A DNA stretch of 64,000 bases from NCBI GenBank assembly GCA_017411325.1, contig JAFQQJ010000019.1:149472-213471 (forward strand), read 5' to 3'. Under the pieces are notes generated by a model. That model was not told the origin of the DNA and ran no database searches. It saw only the letters and a list, made by a program, of their open reading frames with translations. This DNA comes from Clostridia bacterium. GTDB lineage: Bacteria; Bacillota; Clostridia; CAKSNL01; HGM11501. Positions 1 to 7,231 of the stretch are shown here, one piece after another. Numbering within the stretch: position 1 is the first letter of the stretch; every line of letters begins with the position of its first letter. The translations under genes and the position numbers were made by a program.

Positions 1-495
1 CGCAGTTCCGTAGCCGCCGCGGCTATTTGTTACCTCGATTTTTATGGCTTTCATGGTGTATGCACCCCAGGAAGCCTCGGAAGGAGTAAACTCCGCCTTT
101 GTCTTGGTTTCATAATCAAAGGTGCCGGTAAATATTTTATTGAAGTTTTCTCCGTCCTTTGAAGCATAGATATTATACGCCAAAACCGTTCCTGTTTCAT
201 TATCCTTACGAGGTGTGTAACGCCAGCCGGAAATTTCGGTATCCTTGCCGAAATTAATTGTGATAACGTGGGGGCATTCGTCGTGGCTTAAAATTTTGCT
301 GCCTTCTGCCTTGTAGTTTGAGTGCCAATTGGTGGATAAATCACCGTCGAAAGCATTTTTAATGCTTGTGCCTGTCTGGCTTGTAACAGAAATTTCCCAG
401 GAGGAATCAAAGGGAACAGCTTCCGATGCACTTACAGCCATGCACATGGACATAACCATAAGAAGAGAAAGTAAAATTGCAAATATTTTCTTCAT
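1..495 (-). CDS. Secreted discoidin-domain protein, N-terminal part (cut by window edge)
   Basis: Only the first 165 residues lie in the window; the frame is open to base 1. A typical Gram-positive signal peptide (MKKIF start, hydrophobic core, probable cleavage after AVSA near residue 23) is followed by one F5/8 type C (discoidin) module with the family signature FDGDLSTNWHS and the strand pattern HVITINFGKDTEISGWRY. Such modules bind glycans or cell-surface ligands. The start follows a strong AGGAGG 15 bp after the stop of the upstream GH99-like gene, so the two are co-transcribed. By analogy with the three complete partner proteins in this window it probably carries more discoidin modules and a C-terminal stalk domain, but that part is not visible. 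Confidence 0.85.
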   Translation of the reverse strand, partial: MKKIFAILLSLLMVMSMCMAVSASEAVPFDSSWEISVTSQTGTSIKNAFDGDLSTNWHSNYKAEGSKILSHDECPHVITINFGKDTEISGWRYTPRKDNETGTVLAYNIYASKDGENFNKIFTGTFDYETKTKAEFTPSEASWGAYTMKAIKIEVTNSRGGYGTA

Positions 496-510
496 TATCT
501 CATCCTCCTT

Positions 511-3267
511 TTAGTTTAAGTGGGAAAGCACACTGTTTACATTAGCTTCCGGTGCGCCCGACTTACTTACAGTGTAAATTCCGTTTCCGAGACTCTTAAC
601 TTCCCAGCCGTAGCAGTCGGAAATCAAGGTAAGGGGAATCATAAATCTTCCGTTTTCGTAAACAACGGGAGCTGTCAGAGTTTTTGCAACGCCGTTTACT
701 CTTACCTCATTTGAGCCAAGAACTGAGTATGTAAAGGTGTTATTTACGATTTCCTTTTTGTCAGCATTCAAATCATAGTGATAGGTGTAGAAGGTGTTGT
801 TTGCGCTGTCATATTCTGTCTTGGAATGACCGTATTCCATAATTTCATTATACGCATCCTCGGGAACATAGAGTGTTCCGTTCATTTCAACGGGAGCTAC
901 TCTTATGTCGGACTCGAGTGTATATCTCTTTGCTCCGCAGGCGATTAACTTGGGACTTCCTGCCTTTAATACGGAGGTAGATGTTTCCTTAAGAGCCTTT
1001 CTGTCTGCATCGGCTAATGCCGTCTGCTCAATTTCGGTAAAGAGATAGTTAAGCTTTCCGTAAGGAGCAACGCTGCCGTCTGAATAGAAATTCAAGTAAT
1101 CGCTCGATACATCAACAGAGTCAGACCACTTAAGCTCCAAGTCAACCACGCCTGTTTCACCGATTACGCTTCTGGGAATTGCAAGCTGCATCATATTACC
1201 CTTTATTGTGTAATTTACATTTGCAACATTTGTTTTTCCAAAGGGTCCGTCGCCAAACATTGATACAACGCCCTTTTCTATGATATAGTCATAGCCTTCC
1301 CAGCCAGTAGCATAGTTTCTGTCGGTATTTAAGTAGAGCGTCATAAAGTTTTCGGAATCACGGATATCCTTTTCACACTCTGCCATAAAGTAGATGTTAT
1401 CTTTATCAAAGGTTGCCTTTGCACCCTTAATAGAGTTTACCACGGTTGTGGTATAGTGCCATTTCTCGCCGTTTCCTTTGTGCTTTCCGTAACCGTCGGC
1501 ATCTCTTTCATAGTCCTGATATGCATTTACGAAGTAAGGGCCAACCTCTGCCCACTGACTTGCATCACCCGCAAGATCAATGGTCTTCATACCGAAGGCA
1601 ACAGGTGCCTTTCTCGCACCCTTATACTTTCTTACAAGGTCGATTAACATATTGTAGCAATCGTCCTTTAAGGGACCGCGGTTAGGCTCAAAGTCACGGC
1701 TGTTTTCATAGTCGAAAAGGTCAACAAAAGCGTTTTTGTTTCTGCCGTAGGATTCAAAGCGGATTGCATCCCATTCGTTCCATCCGTCAATCATCATAAA
1801 TTCGGGATCGGCGTCAAGCGCAAATGCCGCCTGCTCACGGAAGAAGTATGCTTCTCTCATACCCTTGTCGGTATAGTCTTCGCCGAAGGCTTCGGAAAAC
1901 GCTCTTCCCTTGCAGTATTCGGAAGAGAATGCGCCAACCTCTTTCTGTCCGTAAATTGTGGACTGATTGATTCCAACGCCCACAGCGACATAGCCCACTC
2001 TTCCCGTTTCGGGATTCACATCACGGAGAGTCTGGGGGAAGTTTTCAAGCCACATCCACTCATCTATCTTTGCTTCGCCGTTTCTGGGACCGTTGTACTT
2101 AACATTGAAAAGAGAATCTATTTCCGTAAAGAGTGCCTTTTCGGCATCTGTCTTCATAGCAGACTCATAGTTTTTATAATCCGCCCAGCCGTAAAGGAGC
2201 GGCGCGCCGTCCTTATAGTACCAGATGTCGGTATAGTCGTTTTCAACAAAGCAGGTATAGTAAAGTGCCGAAACCGCTCTTGCCGCATTGTCCGGTAAAA
2301 CTCCGAGATTAAGCATAACACAGAGCTTGGGTGCGTCAACGCCCGTAGATTTAGCATCACGAAGTGCTTGTGCCAAAGTGTGAATTGTTGTCTGATATGT
2401 ATTTCCGCCGTTTGAATAGTCAAGGAACAAGGAATCAACCCCTGCTATTGCAAACATTTCCGCGTGCTTACGGTAGGTCCAGTAGTCAAAGGAATCATAA
2501 AAGCCGAAAACGGGCTCGCCCCAGAAGTATTTACCCTGAATATCCCACGCCTTGTGGAAATAATCCTCTCTTGATCCGGGATTTGCCGCAATGATTTCGG
2601 GAATTACTGCCGCGTTTCTGTTGGAAGAATCCACTCTCCAGTTCCAGTAAAGCATACCAACCTCGCGAAGGCCTTCCTTTACGCCGCCAACCTCTTCATA
2701 GGTGGCAACGGCTCTTCCGAAATTGTCAACTCCAACCCAGGTATCGGAATAGAGGTCAATTACTTTTGAATCGTCAACCTTTGCAGAGGTCACATCCTTT
2801 GTAACCTTTTCTTCCGACAAGGTAATTTCCTTTATTGCGATATAGTTTGTCGTGCCGTTTCCGTATAAACTGTAAAAATAAAGGTCGTGAACACCCGTCA
2901 CAGGCTCGATTGCCGCCTTTACGGTTACATCGGTGTTTTCAAAGTCGGGCATTATGGTAAGGTTACCGATAATTTTGCCGTTTTCGGGCGAATCTATCAT
3001 AATAAGATAGGTGTCGCCGTTGTTTCCGCCTGAAACATAGAGGGTATTGTTAAGCTTCATACTTACGGAATTCATTCCCGTAAGGTCAACGCCCTTAAAT
3101 CCGAAGCTGTCGCCACGGCTAAGCCCCCTTATAAAAGCGTCATTTGCATCAAAGCTGCCGTTTTTAATTGAAATATCTCCAACCTTTAACGCAGCATCTT
3201 TGGCAAAAACACTCATACAGGATAAAACCATAATGAGCGAAAGTGCCAGACATAAGATTTTTTTCAT
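511..3267 (-). CDS. Secreted GH99/WbsX-like TIM-barrel protein with CBM6-like, CBM9-like and stalk domains (module 1)
   Basis: 918 residues. Seen: signal peptide (1-22); CBM6-like region (about 40-152, ending GVHDLYFYSLYG); putative (beta/alpha)8 region (about 170-555) with YFWGEP at 246-251, GVDSLFLDY near 276-284 and WNEW at 496-499; CBM9-like region (about 560-745, with LNTDRNYATGWEGYDY); C-terminal copper-amine-oxidase-N-like 'stalk' domain (about 780-905). The WNEW and W-x-EP motifs recall the GH71/GH99/WbsX group, so a glycan hydrolase is the best guess; substrate and catalytic residues are inference. It is the middle gene of a three-gene minus-strand operon, 15 bp after the propeller-like gene and 15 bp before the discoidin gene. 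Three paralogues occur in this window. Confidence 0.7.
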   Translation of the reverse strand: MKKILCLALSLIMVLSCMSVFAKDAALKVGDISIKNGSFDANDAFIRGLSRGDSFGFKGVDLTGMNSVSMKLNNTLYVSGGNNGDTYLIMIDSPENGKIIGNLTIMPDFENTDVTVKAAIEPVTGVHDLYFYSLYGNGTTNYIAIKEITLSEEKVTKDVTSAKVDDSKVIDLYSDTWVGVDNFGRAVATYEEVGGVKEGLREVGMLYWNWRVDSSNRNAAVIPEIIAANPGSREDYFHKAWDIQGKYFWGEPVFGFYDSFDYWTYRKHAEMFAIAGVDSLFLDYSNGGNTYQTTIHTLAQALRDAKSTGVDAPKLCVMLNLGVLPDNAARAVSALYYTCFVENDYTDIWYYKDGAPLLYGWADYKNYESAMKTDAEKALFTEIDSLFNVKYNGPRNGEAKIDEWMWLENFPQTLRDVNPETGRVGYVAVGVGINQSTIYGQKEVGAFSSEYCKGRAFSEAFGEDYTDKGMREAYFFREQAAFALDADPEFMMIDGWNEWDAIRFESYGRNKNAFVDLFDYENSRDFEPNRGPLKDDCYNMLIDLVRKYKGARKAPVAFGMKTIDLAGDASQWAEVGPYFVNAYQDYERDADGYGKHKGNGEKWHYTTTVVNSIKGAKATFDKDNIYFMAECEKDIRDSENFMTLYLNTDRNYATGWEGYDYIIEKGVVSMFGDGPFGKTNVANVNYTIKGNMMQLAIPRSVIGETGVVDLELKWSDSVDVSSDYLNFYSDGSVAPYGKLNYLFTEIEQTALADADRKALKETSTSVLKAGSPKLIACGAKRYTLESDIRVAPVEMNGTLYVPEDAYNEIMEYGHSKTEYDSANNTFYTYHYDLNADKKEIVNNTFTYSVLGSNEVRVNGVAKTLTAPVVYENGRFMIPLTLISDCYGWEVKSLGNGIYTVSKSGAPEANVNSVLSHLN

Positions 3268-3282
3268 ATTTGTTTCCTCCTT

Positions 3283-4152
3283 TTACATTTCAAGTATATA
3301 TAAATTTCCACAGACGTCGCTGTAGAGCAGCGCTCCATCATGGAAATCTATCATTTCCGCCTCCGCTTCCATTCCGAGGGTACGGAAGTCAAGAAATTCA
3401 ACTTGCTTTTTCTTTTTAACATCAATTATGCGAAGTGCGGGGAAGTTTACCTTATCCCCCGTAAAGCCTTCGACGGAGTAAATTTTGCCGTCATTAAAGC
3501 ATCCGCCCTGGATAAAGCGGTGGCGCTCCGTATCAAAATATTCTTTAATATCTTCTTTCTTTAAGACAACCTTTTTTATGCCGTATTTTTCGTCAATTTC
3601 TCCGTCCGTTATTTTTGGCATATCAAAGGCAAAATATCTTGTCAAATTATCGCCGTCCTTCATGGTGTAGCCGTAATAAAGCTTTTGCTCTCTGTCAATT
3701 ACAAAGTTTCCGTAGGGGCGTATGTCACTTCTTTCGCCCGATGATTTCCAGACTTCATCCTCTGCAAAATCAATTGTAATCATCTGCAGGAGCGTTGTTT
3801 TGAAGCTTTCCCCATCCCGCTCCAATCTGTATACAAGGCTTGTTCCCTTAAGTGGATTTTCAGAGGCAGCATAGTTATTGTATATGTTTGAATAAAGCAG
3901 CGGAAACTCGTCATCGGGAGAATAATATTCGCATCCGAAATTTACCGCATTGGAGTGAGGCACTATTTCCTCCGCCCTGTCAAGATAAAAAGATGCAATG
4001 GCAGTAAGCTCTTTTGGCTTCTCTGCCGATTTGTCAACCTTTGTAAGATCATAAACACCGCAGTGTCCCCTGGAGTTAAAACGGAAAAGAAGGTCAGAGA
4101 AGATGGCTCCGTCCTGATCGCCGCATATTTTTGCGATATGCCTTATTTTCAT
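3283..4152 (-). CDS. Hypothetical cytoplasmic protein, possible beta-propeller
   Basis: 289 residues with no signal peptide or membrane segment. The sequence consists of short beta-strand-like stretches joined by charged loops (for example LLYSNIYNNY, KLYYGYTMKDG, GKIYSVEGF, LLYSDVCGNLYIL), which suggests a propeller, but I do not recognise the family. The ATG at 4152 is chosen over an in-frame GTG at 4161, because the AGGAGG is only 1 base from the GTG and 8 bases from the ATG. It is the first gene of the operon that continues into the GH99-like gene, so it may sense or process a product of that system; this is a guess from context. Confidence 0.55.
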   Translation of the reverse strand: MKIRHIAKICGDQDGAIFSDLLFRFNSRGHCGVYDLTKVDKSAEKPKELTAIASFYLDRAEEIVPHSNAVNFGCEYYSPDDEFPLLYSNIYNNYAASENPLKGTSLVYRLERDGESFKTTLLQMITIDFAEDEVWKSSGERSDIRPYGNFVIDREQKLYYGYTMKDGDNLTRYFAFDMPKITDGEIDEKYGIKKVVLKKEDIKEYFDTERHRFIQGGCFNDGKIYSVEGFTGDKVNFPALRIIDVKKKKQVEFLDFRTLGMEAEAEMIDFHDGALLYSDVCGNLYILEM

Positions 4153-4172
4153 AAAAAACACCTCCTTATTAT

Positions 4173-4201
4173 ATTATAAGGGATAACCAGGCTTTTTTCA
4201 A
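4173..4201 (-). promoter_or_regulatory. Probable sigma-A promoter of module 1 operon
   Basis: On the minus strand TTGAAA (4196-4201), 17-bp spacer, TATAAT (4173-4178). The expected start would leave a leader of only about 14 bases before the ATG at 4152, starting almost at the ribosome site. Confidence 0.6.
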
Positions 4202-4214
4202 CAGCATTTTCTTA

Positions 4215-4268
4215 TATAAAACCAACAACTTTTTGTATAAAACGAACATTTGCCGTATACAAAAACTT
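4215..4268. promoter_or_regulatory. 21-bp-spaced direct repeats, candidate AraC-type operator
   Basis: TATAAAACCAACA (4215-4227) and TATAAAACGAACA (4236-4248) start exactly 21 bp apart; a weaker copy TATACAAAAACTT begins at 4256. They lie between two divergent promoters, 13 bp upstream of the -35 box of the module 1 operon. Two or three similar half-sites at two helical turns fit an AraC/XylS-type binding region; no regulator is identified. Confidence 0.5.
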
Positions 4269-4305
4269 TTTCCTTCGGCGTATTTAATTTTATGCATATT
4301 TTTTA

Positions 4306-4334
4306 TTGAAAACAGCAAAAAAAAGTGTTATACT
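4306..4334 (+). promoter_or_regulatory. Probable sigma-A promoter of ddh operon
   Basis: TTGAAA (4306-4311), 17-bp spacer, TATACT (4329-4334), about 33 bp ahead of the ddh start codon. Confidence 0.65.
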
Positions 4335-4366
4335 TGAAAAAAGCAAATAAGAAAGGGCTGATTTAT

Positions 4367-5350
4367 ATGACCATTAAAATAGGTATCGCAGGCTACGGCA
4401 ACTTAGGCAGAGGCGTTGAGTGTGCCGTTATGCAAAATCCCGATATGTCCCTTTACGGAGTTTTCTCAAGAAGAAATCCCGAAACGGTGAAAACCTTGAC
4501 GGGCGCTCCCGTTTATTCTATGGACGACATTTTATCCCATAAGGGTAAAATTGACGTTCTTATAATCTGCGGCGGAAGTGCAACCGACCTTCCGGAGCAG
4601 ACACCATACCTTGCAAAGCACTTTAACGTAATTGACAGCTTTGACAACCACGCAAATATCCCCCGCCATTTTGCCAATGTCGATGCATCGGCAAAGGAAG
4701 GCGCTACCCTTTCAATGATTTCCGTCGGCTGGGATCCCGGAATGTTTTCCATTAACCGTTTATATGCAGAGGCAATCCTTCCCGAAGGCAAGGATTATAC
4801 CTTCTGGGGCAAGGGCGTAAGCCAGGGCCATTCCGACGCGGTAAGAAGAATCGACGGCGTTATTGATGCAAGACAGTACACAATTCCCGTTGAGAGCGCA
4901 TTAAACGGTGCAAGAAGCGGCGAAAATCCCGACCTTGAAACAAGAGACAAGCACGAGCGTGAAGTGTTTGTAGTGGCAGAAGAAGGTGCTGATTTGGCAC
5001 GAATCGAAAACGAAATCAAGACTATGCCCAACTACTTTGAACCCTATAACACCACCGTTCACTTTATCACTATGGATGAAATGAAGAAAAACCACGCATC
5101 CCTTCCCCACGGCGGATTTGTTATAAGAAGCGGAAAGACAGGGCTTTCAAAGGAAAATAATCAGATTATTGAATACAGCTTAAAGCTTGATTCCAACCCC
5201 GAATTCACCTCCTCCGTCCTTGTTTGCTACGCAAGAGCGGTGTACCGTATGAGAAACGAAGGAATGACAGGCTGTAAGACCGTTTTTGATGTAGCTCCTT
5301 CCTATCTTTCTCCCAAGACAAACGGGGAAATAATTTCTCACCTTTTATAA
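4367..5350 (+). CDS. ddh: meso-diaminopimelate D-dehydrogenase
   Basis: Catalyses NADPH-dependent reductive amination of tetrahydrodipicolinate to meso-diaminopimelate, a one-step branch of lysine and peptidoglycan precursor synthesis in the cytoplasm. The 327-residue product matches the usual length (about 326). Seen: an N-terminal Rossmann motif (IGIAGYGNLGRG), the family stretch SVGWDPGMFSINR, the WGKGVSQGHSDAVRRI motif and the closing SPKTNGEIISHLL. An in-frame upstream ATG at 4325 lies inside the promoter region, so the ATG at 4367 is chosen; its ribosome site (GAAAGGG) is moderate. It is followed after 10 bp by the SGNH hydrolase gene and is probably co-transcribed with it. Confidence 0.93.
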   Translation: MTIKIGIAGYGNLGRGVECAVMQNPDMSLYGVFSRRNPETVKTLTGAPVYSMDDILSHKGKIDVLIICGGSATDLPEQTPYLAKHFNVIDSFDNHANIPRHFANVDASAKEGATLSMISVGWDPGMFSINRLYAEAILPEGKDYTFWGKGVSQGHSDAVRRIDGVIDARQYTIPVESALNGARSGENPDLETRDKHEREVFVVAEEGADLARIENEIKTMPNYFEPYNTTVHFITMDEMKKNHASLPHGGFVIRSGKTGLSKENNQIIEYSLKLDSNPEFTSSVLVCYARAVYRMRNEGMTGCKTVFDVAPSYLSPKTNGEIISHLL

Positions 5351-5360
5351 GGAGGGTTAT

Positions 5361-6356
5361 ATGAAGGTTTTAAGGTTTACCGATTCACCCATAAAGGTTT
5401 TCGGCGTTCCGTTTTTTCGTGAAAACCAAAGGCTTGAAAGGCTTCCCGACAGCATAATAAAGGAGCTTCCTAACCTTTCGCACCTGGGCAAAAGATGCCC
5501 GGGAGCACGTCTTTGCTTTCGCACCGATGCCGAAAGCTTTGATGTTAAGATAACTCTTAAAACTCTTTCTCCCGATATCGGTATGAGCATTTACGCCTGC
5601 CAGAGTGCGGCGGTTTTAACGGGAAACCGAAAAAGCTTTCGCTTTGAGGGACTTATTTTCCCGCCCGACTATAACACGAAAACCTTTGGGAGAACCGTAA
5701 GAAAAAGTGCCGCCATGGAGGATGTTACAATTTTTCTTCCGAGAAACGAAGTAATAGATGACCTCTCGCTTTCCTTCCCCGATGAAGCGGTGATTTTAGC
5801 TCCCACACCCTACGATTACGGACCTGTCCTCTTTTACGGTTCTTCAATTACCGAGGGCGGATGCTGTCAGAATATATTTAACAGCTACAATGCCATTTTG
5901 TCAAACCGCTTAAATATGGACTATTACAATTTCGGCTTTTCGGGAAATGCAAAGGGCGAGCTTATTATGGCGGATTATATAAACACCATCCCGATGAAGG
6001 CATTTATTTATGACTATGACCATAACGCTCCGACTCCCGGACATTTAAGGGAAACTCACGAGCCGTTTTTCCTTCGCATTCGCGAAAAAAATCCCGACCT
6101 TCCGGTTATTATGATGACTCGTCCCGGTAAAACCGATTTATATGACGAACGTCGTGCAATCGTTAAGGCGACCTACGAAAACGCCCTTTCCCGCGGGGAT
6201 AAAAACGTATATTTCATAGACGGGCAGACCTTTTTCGGAGAAGATGACCGTAACCTTTGCACCGCCGACAACATTCATCCCAATGACCTGGGCTTTTACC
6301 GTATGGCAAACGTAATTGAGCCTGTCCTAAAAAAAGCACTCGGCATACAATTATAA
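5361..6356 (+). CDS. SGNH/GDSL-family hydrolase
   Basis: 331 residues, cytoplasmic. The N-terminal half (to about 150) looks like the all-beta domain that precedes the catalytic domain in some bacterial carbohydrate-esterase-type SGNH proteins. The SGNH blocks are visible: YGSSITEGG (nucleophile Ser), GFSGNAKGE (Gly block), DYDHN (Asn block) and DNIHPNDLG (catalytic Asp/His). Such enzymes deacylate sugars or lipids; the substrate is unknown. A strong AAGGAGG precedes the ATG by 6 bases. It follows ddh by 10 bp, yet there is no obvious pathway link. Confidence 0.82.
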   Translation: MKVLRFTDSPIKVFGVPFFRENQRLERLPDSIIKELPNLSHLGKRCPGARLCFRTDAESFDVKITLKTLSPDIGMSIYACQSAAVLTGNRKSFRFEGLIFPPDYNTKTFGRTVRKSAAMEDVTIFLPRNEVIDDLSLSFPDEAVILAPTPYDYGPVLFYGSSITEGGCCQNIFNSYNAILSNRLNMDYYNFGFSGNAKGELIMADYINTIPMKAFIYDYDHNAPTPGHLRETHEPFFLRIREKNPDLPVIMMTRPGKTDLYDERRAIVKATYENALSRGDKNVYFIDGQTFFGEDDRNLCTADNIHPNDLGFYRMANVIEPVLKKALGIQL

Positions 6357-6383
6357 TAACACCGCCAAATGATTTTGTCTTTG

Positions 6384-6419
6384 CACAAAATTAAAAAACT
6401 ATAACACAAAATTAAAAAA
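6384..6419. promoter_or_regulatory. Perfect 15-bp direct repeat at 21-bp spacing upstream of Dabb gene
   Basis: CACAAAATTAAAAAA occurs at 6384-6398 and again at 6405-6419, exactly 21 bp apart, between the SGNH gene and the Dabb gene. A TATATA at about 6422 could be a -10 box. The repeats are A-rich, so slippage is an alternative to a regulatory role. Confidence 0.4.
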
Positions 6420-6441
6420 TTTATATATAAAGGAGATAGCT

Positions 6442-6741
6442 ATGGTAAAGCATATTATCGTATGGACACTTAAAGAAATGTCCGATGAAGAAAAGATTAA
6501 GGTTAAAAAGGGCATTAAGGAAAACTTAGAAGCCCTTAAGGGAAAAATCCCCGGCCTTTTTGAAATCACCGTTCACACGGAGGCTCTTCCCTCATCAAAT
6601 GCCGATCTGATTCTTGATTCAACCTTCCTTGATGAAGCATCCTTAAAGGGCTATGCGGTGCATCCCGACCACGTTTATGCGGCAGACACCTTCGTACGCC
6701 CCAATGTTCAGATAAGAAGCTGTATAGACTACGAAATATAA
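6442..6741 (+). CDS. Dabb (stress-responsive alpha/beta barrel) family protein
   Basis: 99 residues, the normal size for a single dimeric alpha+beta barrel (Dabb) domain. The start MVKHIIVWTLK and the end with the conserved AVHPDHVYAADTFVRP block are characteristic: these proteins nearly always contain 'HP.H..' before the last strand. Function in bacteria is generally unknown; some are small-molecule-binding or non-canonical enzymes. AAAGGAG sits 7 bases before the ATG. It is the last gene before a clear terminator and may be read from ddh or from its own promoter. Confidence 0.85.
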   Translation: MVKHIIVWTLKEMSDEEKIKVKKGIKENLEALKGKIPGLFEITVHTEALPSSNADLILDSTFLDEASLKGYAVHPDHVYAADTFVRPNVQIRSCIDYEI

Positions 6742-6750
6742 AAACTGTTA

Positions 6751-6788
6751 AAAACACCGCAAGGCTTTGCCTTACGGTGTTTTAGTTT
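6751..6788 (+). terminator. Rho-independent terminator after Dabb gene
   Basis: AAACACCGCAAGG / CCTTACGGTGTTT stem with a short loop, followed by TTTAGTTTT. Confidence 0.8.
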
Positions 6789-6821
6789 TAATCAGCGTTC
6801 TTCTTTAAGCTCTGCTGTACC

Positions 6822-6909
6822 TGTCATTCTGAGTGGAGCGTCAGCGACCGAAGAATCTCTGTTCAACCGGTGCAGGAAACAGAGATCCTTCACTGCGTTC
6901 AGGATGACA
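6822..6909. repeat. TGTCATTCTGAG palindromic intergenic repeat, copy 1
   Basis: An 88-bp element with terminal inverted repeats TGTCATTCTGAG and TTCAGGATGACA and an inner pair GAAGAATCTCTG / CAGAGATCCTTC. As single-stranded nucleic acid it would form one long hairpin with G:U-tolerant pairs. Related copies lie at 17.9-18.9 kb. Together with the following minisatellite it fills most of the 490-bp gap at 6742-7231. Confidence 0.75.
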
Positions 6910-7047
6910 GCGGGGTGGTTTAGGATGACAGCGGGGTGGTTCAGGATGACAGCGGGGTGGTTCAGGATGACAGCGGGGTGGTTCAGGATGACAGCGGGGT
7001 GGTTCAGGATGACAGCGGGGTGGTTCAGGATGACAGCGGGGTGGTTC
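6901..7047. repeat. Seven tandem 21-bp units (minisatellite)
   Basis: Units start at 6901, 6922, 6943, 6964, 6985, 7006 and 7027 and read AGGATGACAGCGGGG then TGGTT plus T or C; an eighth degenerates after AGGATGACA at 7048. Only the first unit differs (last base). The unit begins with the last nine bases of the palindromic repeat at 6822-6909, so it appears to have arisen by amplification of that repeat's end. 21 bp equals seven codons, so it can be read as a protein repeat (MTAGWFR), but nothing supports a gene. Confidence 0.9.
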
Positions 7048-7195
7048 AGGATGACATTGAGTTTAGTTTATGATGATGTTGAATTTAGCTCAGGATACAT
7101 CAGGTTCAATTTCGCATAACATTGCGTTTTGTCCCCGGTGTGCTTTTTGACTATATCGGTAATTTGTAAAGCAGTTCCCGTTACAGCAGAGTTAC

Positions 7196-7228
7196 AAAAA
7201 AACTCCGAGGCTTAGCCTCGGAGTTTTT
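7196..7228 (-). terminator. Terminator of the giant surface-protein gene
   Basis: Perfect stem ACTCCGAGGC / GCCTCGGAGT with A/T tracts on both sides, 4 bp beyond the stop codon at 7232. Confidence 0.85.
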
Positions 7229-7231
7229 CAA

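Noticed and set aside
6901..7047. CRISPR array
   Set aside because: The 21-bp units are directly adjacent with no spacers, and no cas genes are present.
6904..7119. Open frame encoding repeated MTAGWFR heptads
   Set aside because: It is only the translation of the 21-bp minisatellite; no ribosome site and no similarity to a real protein.
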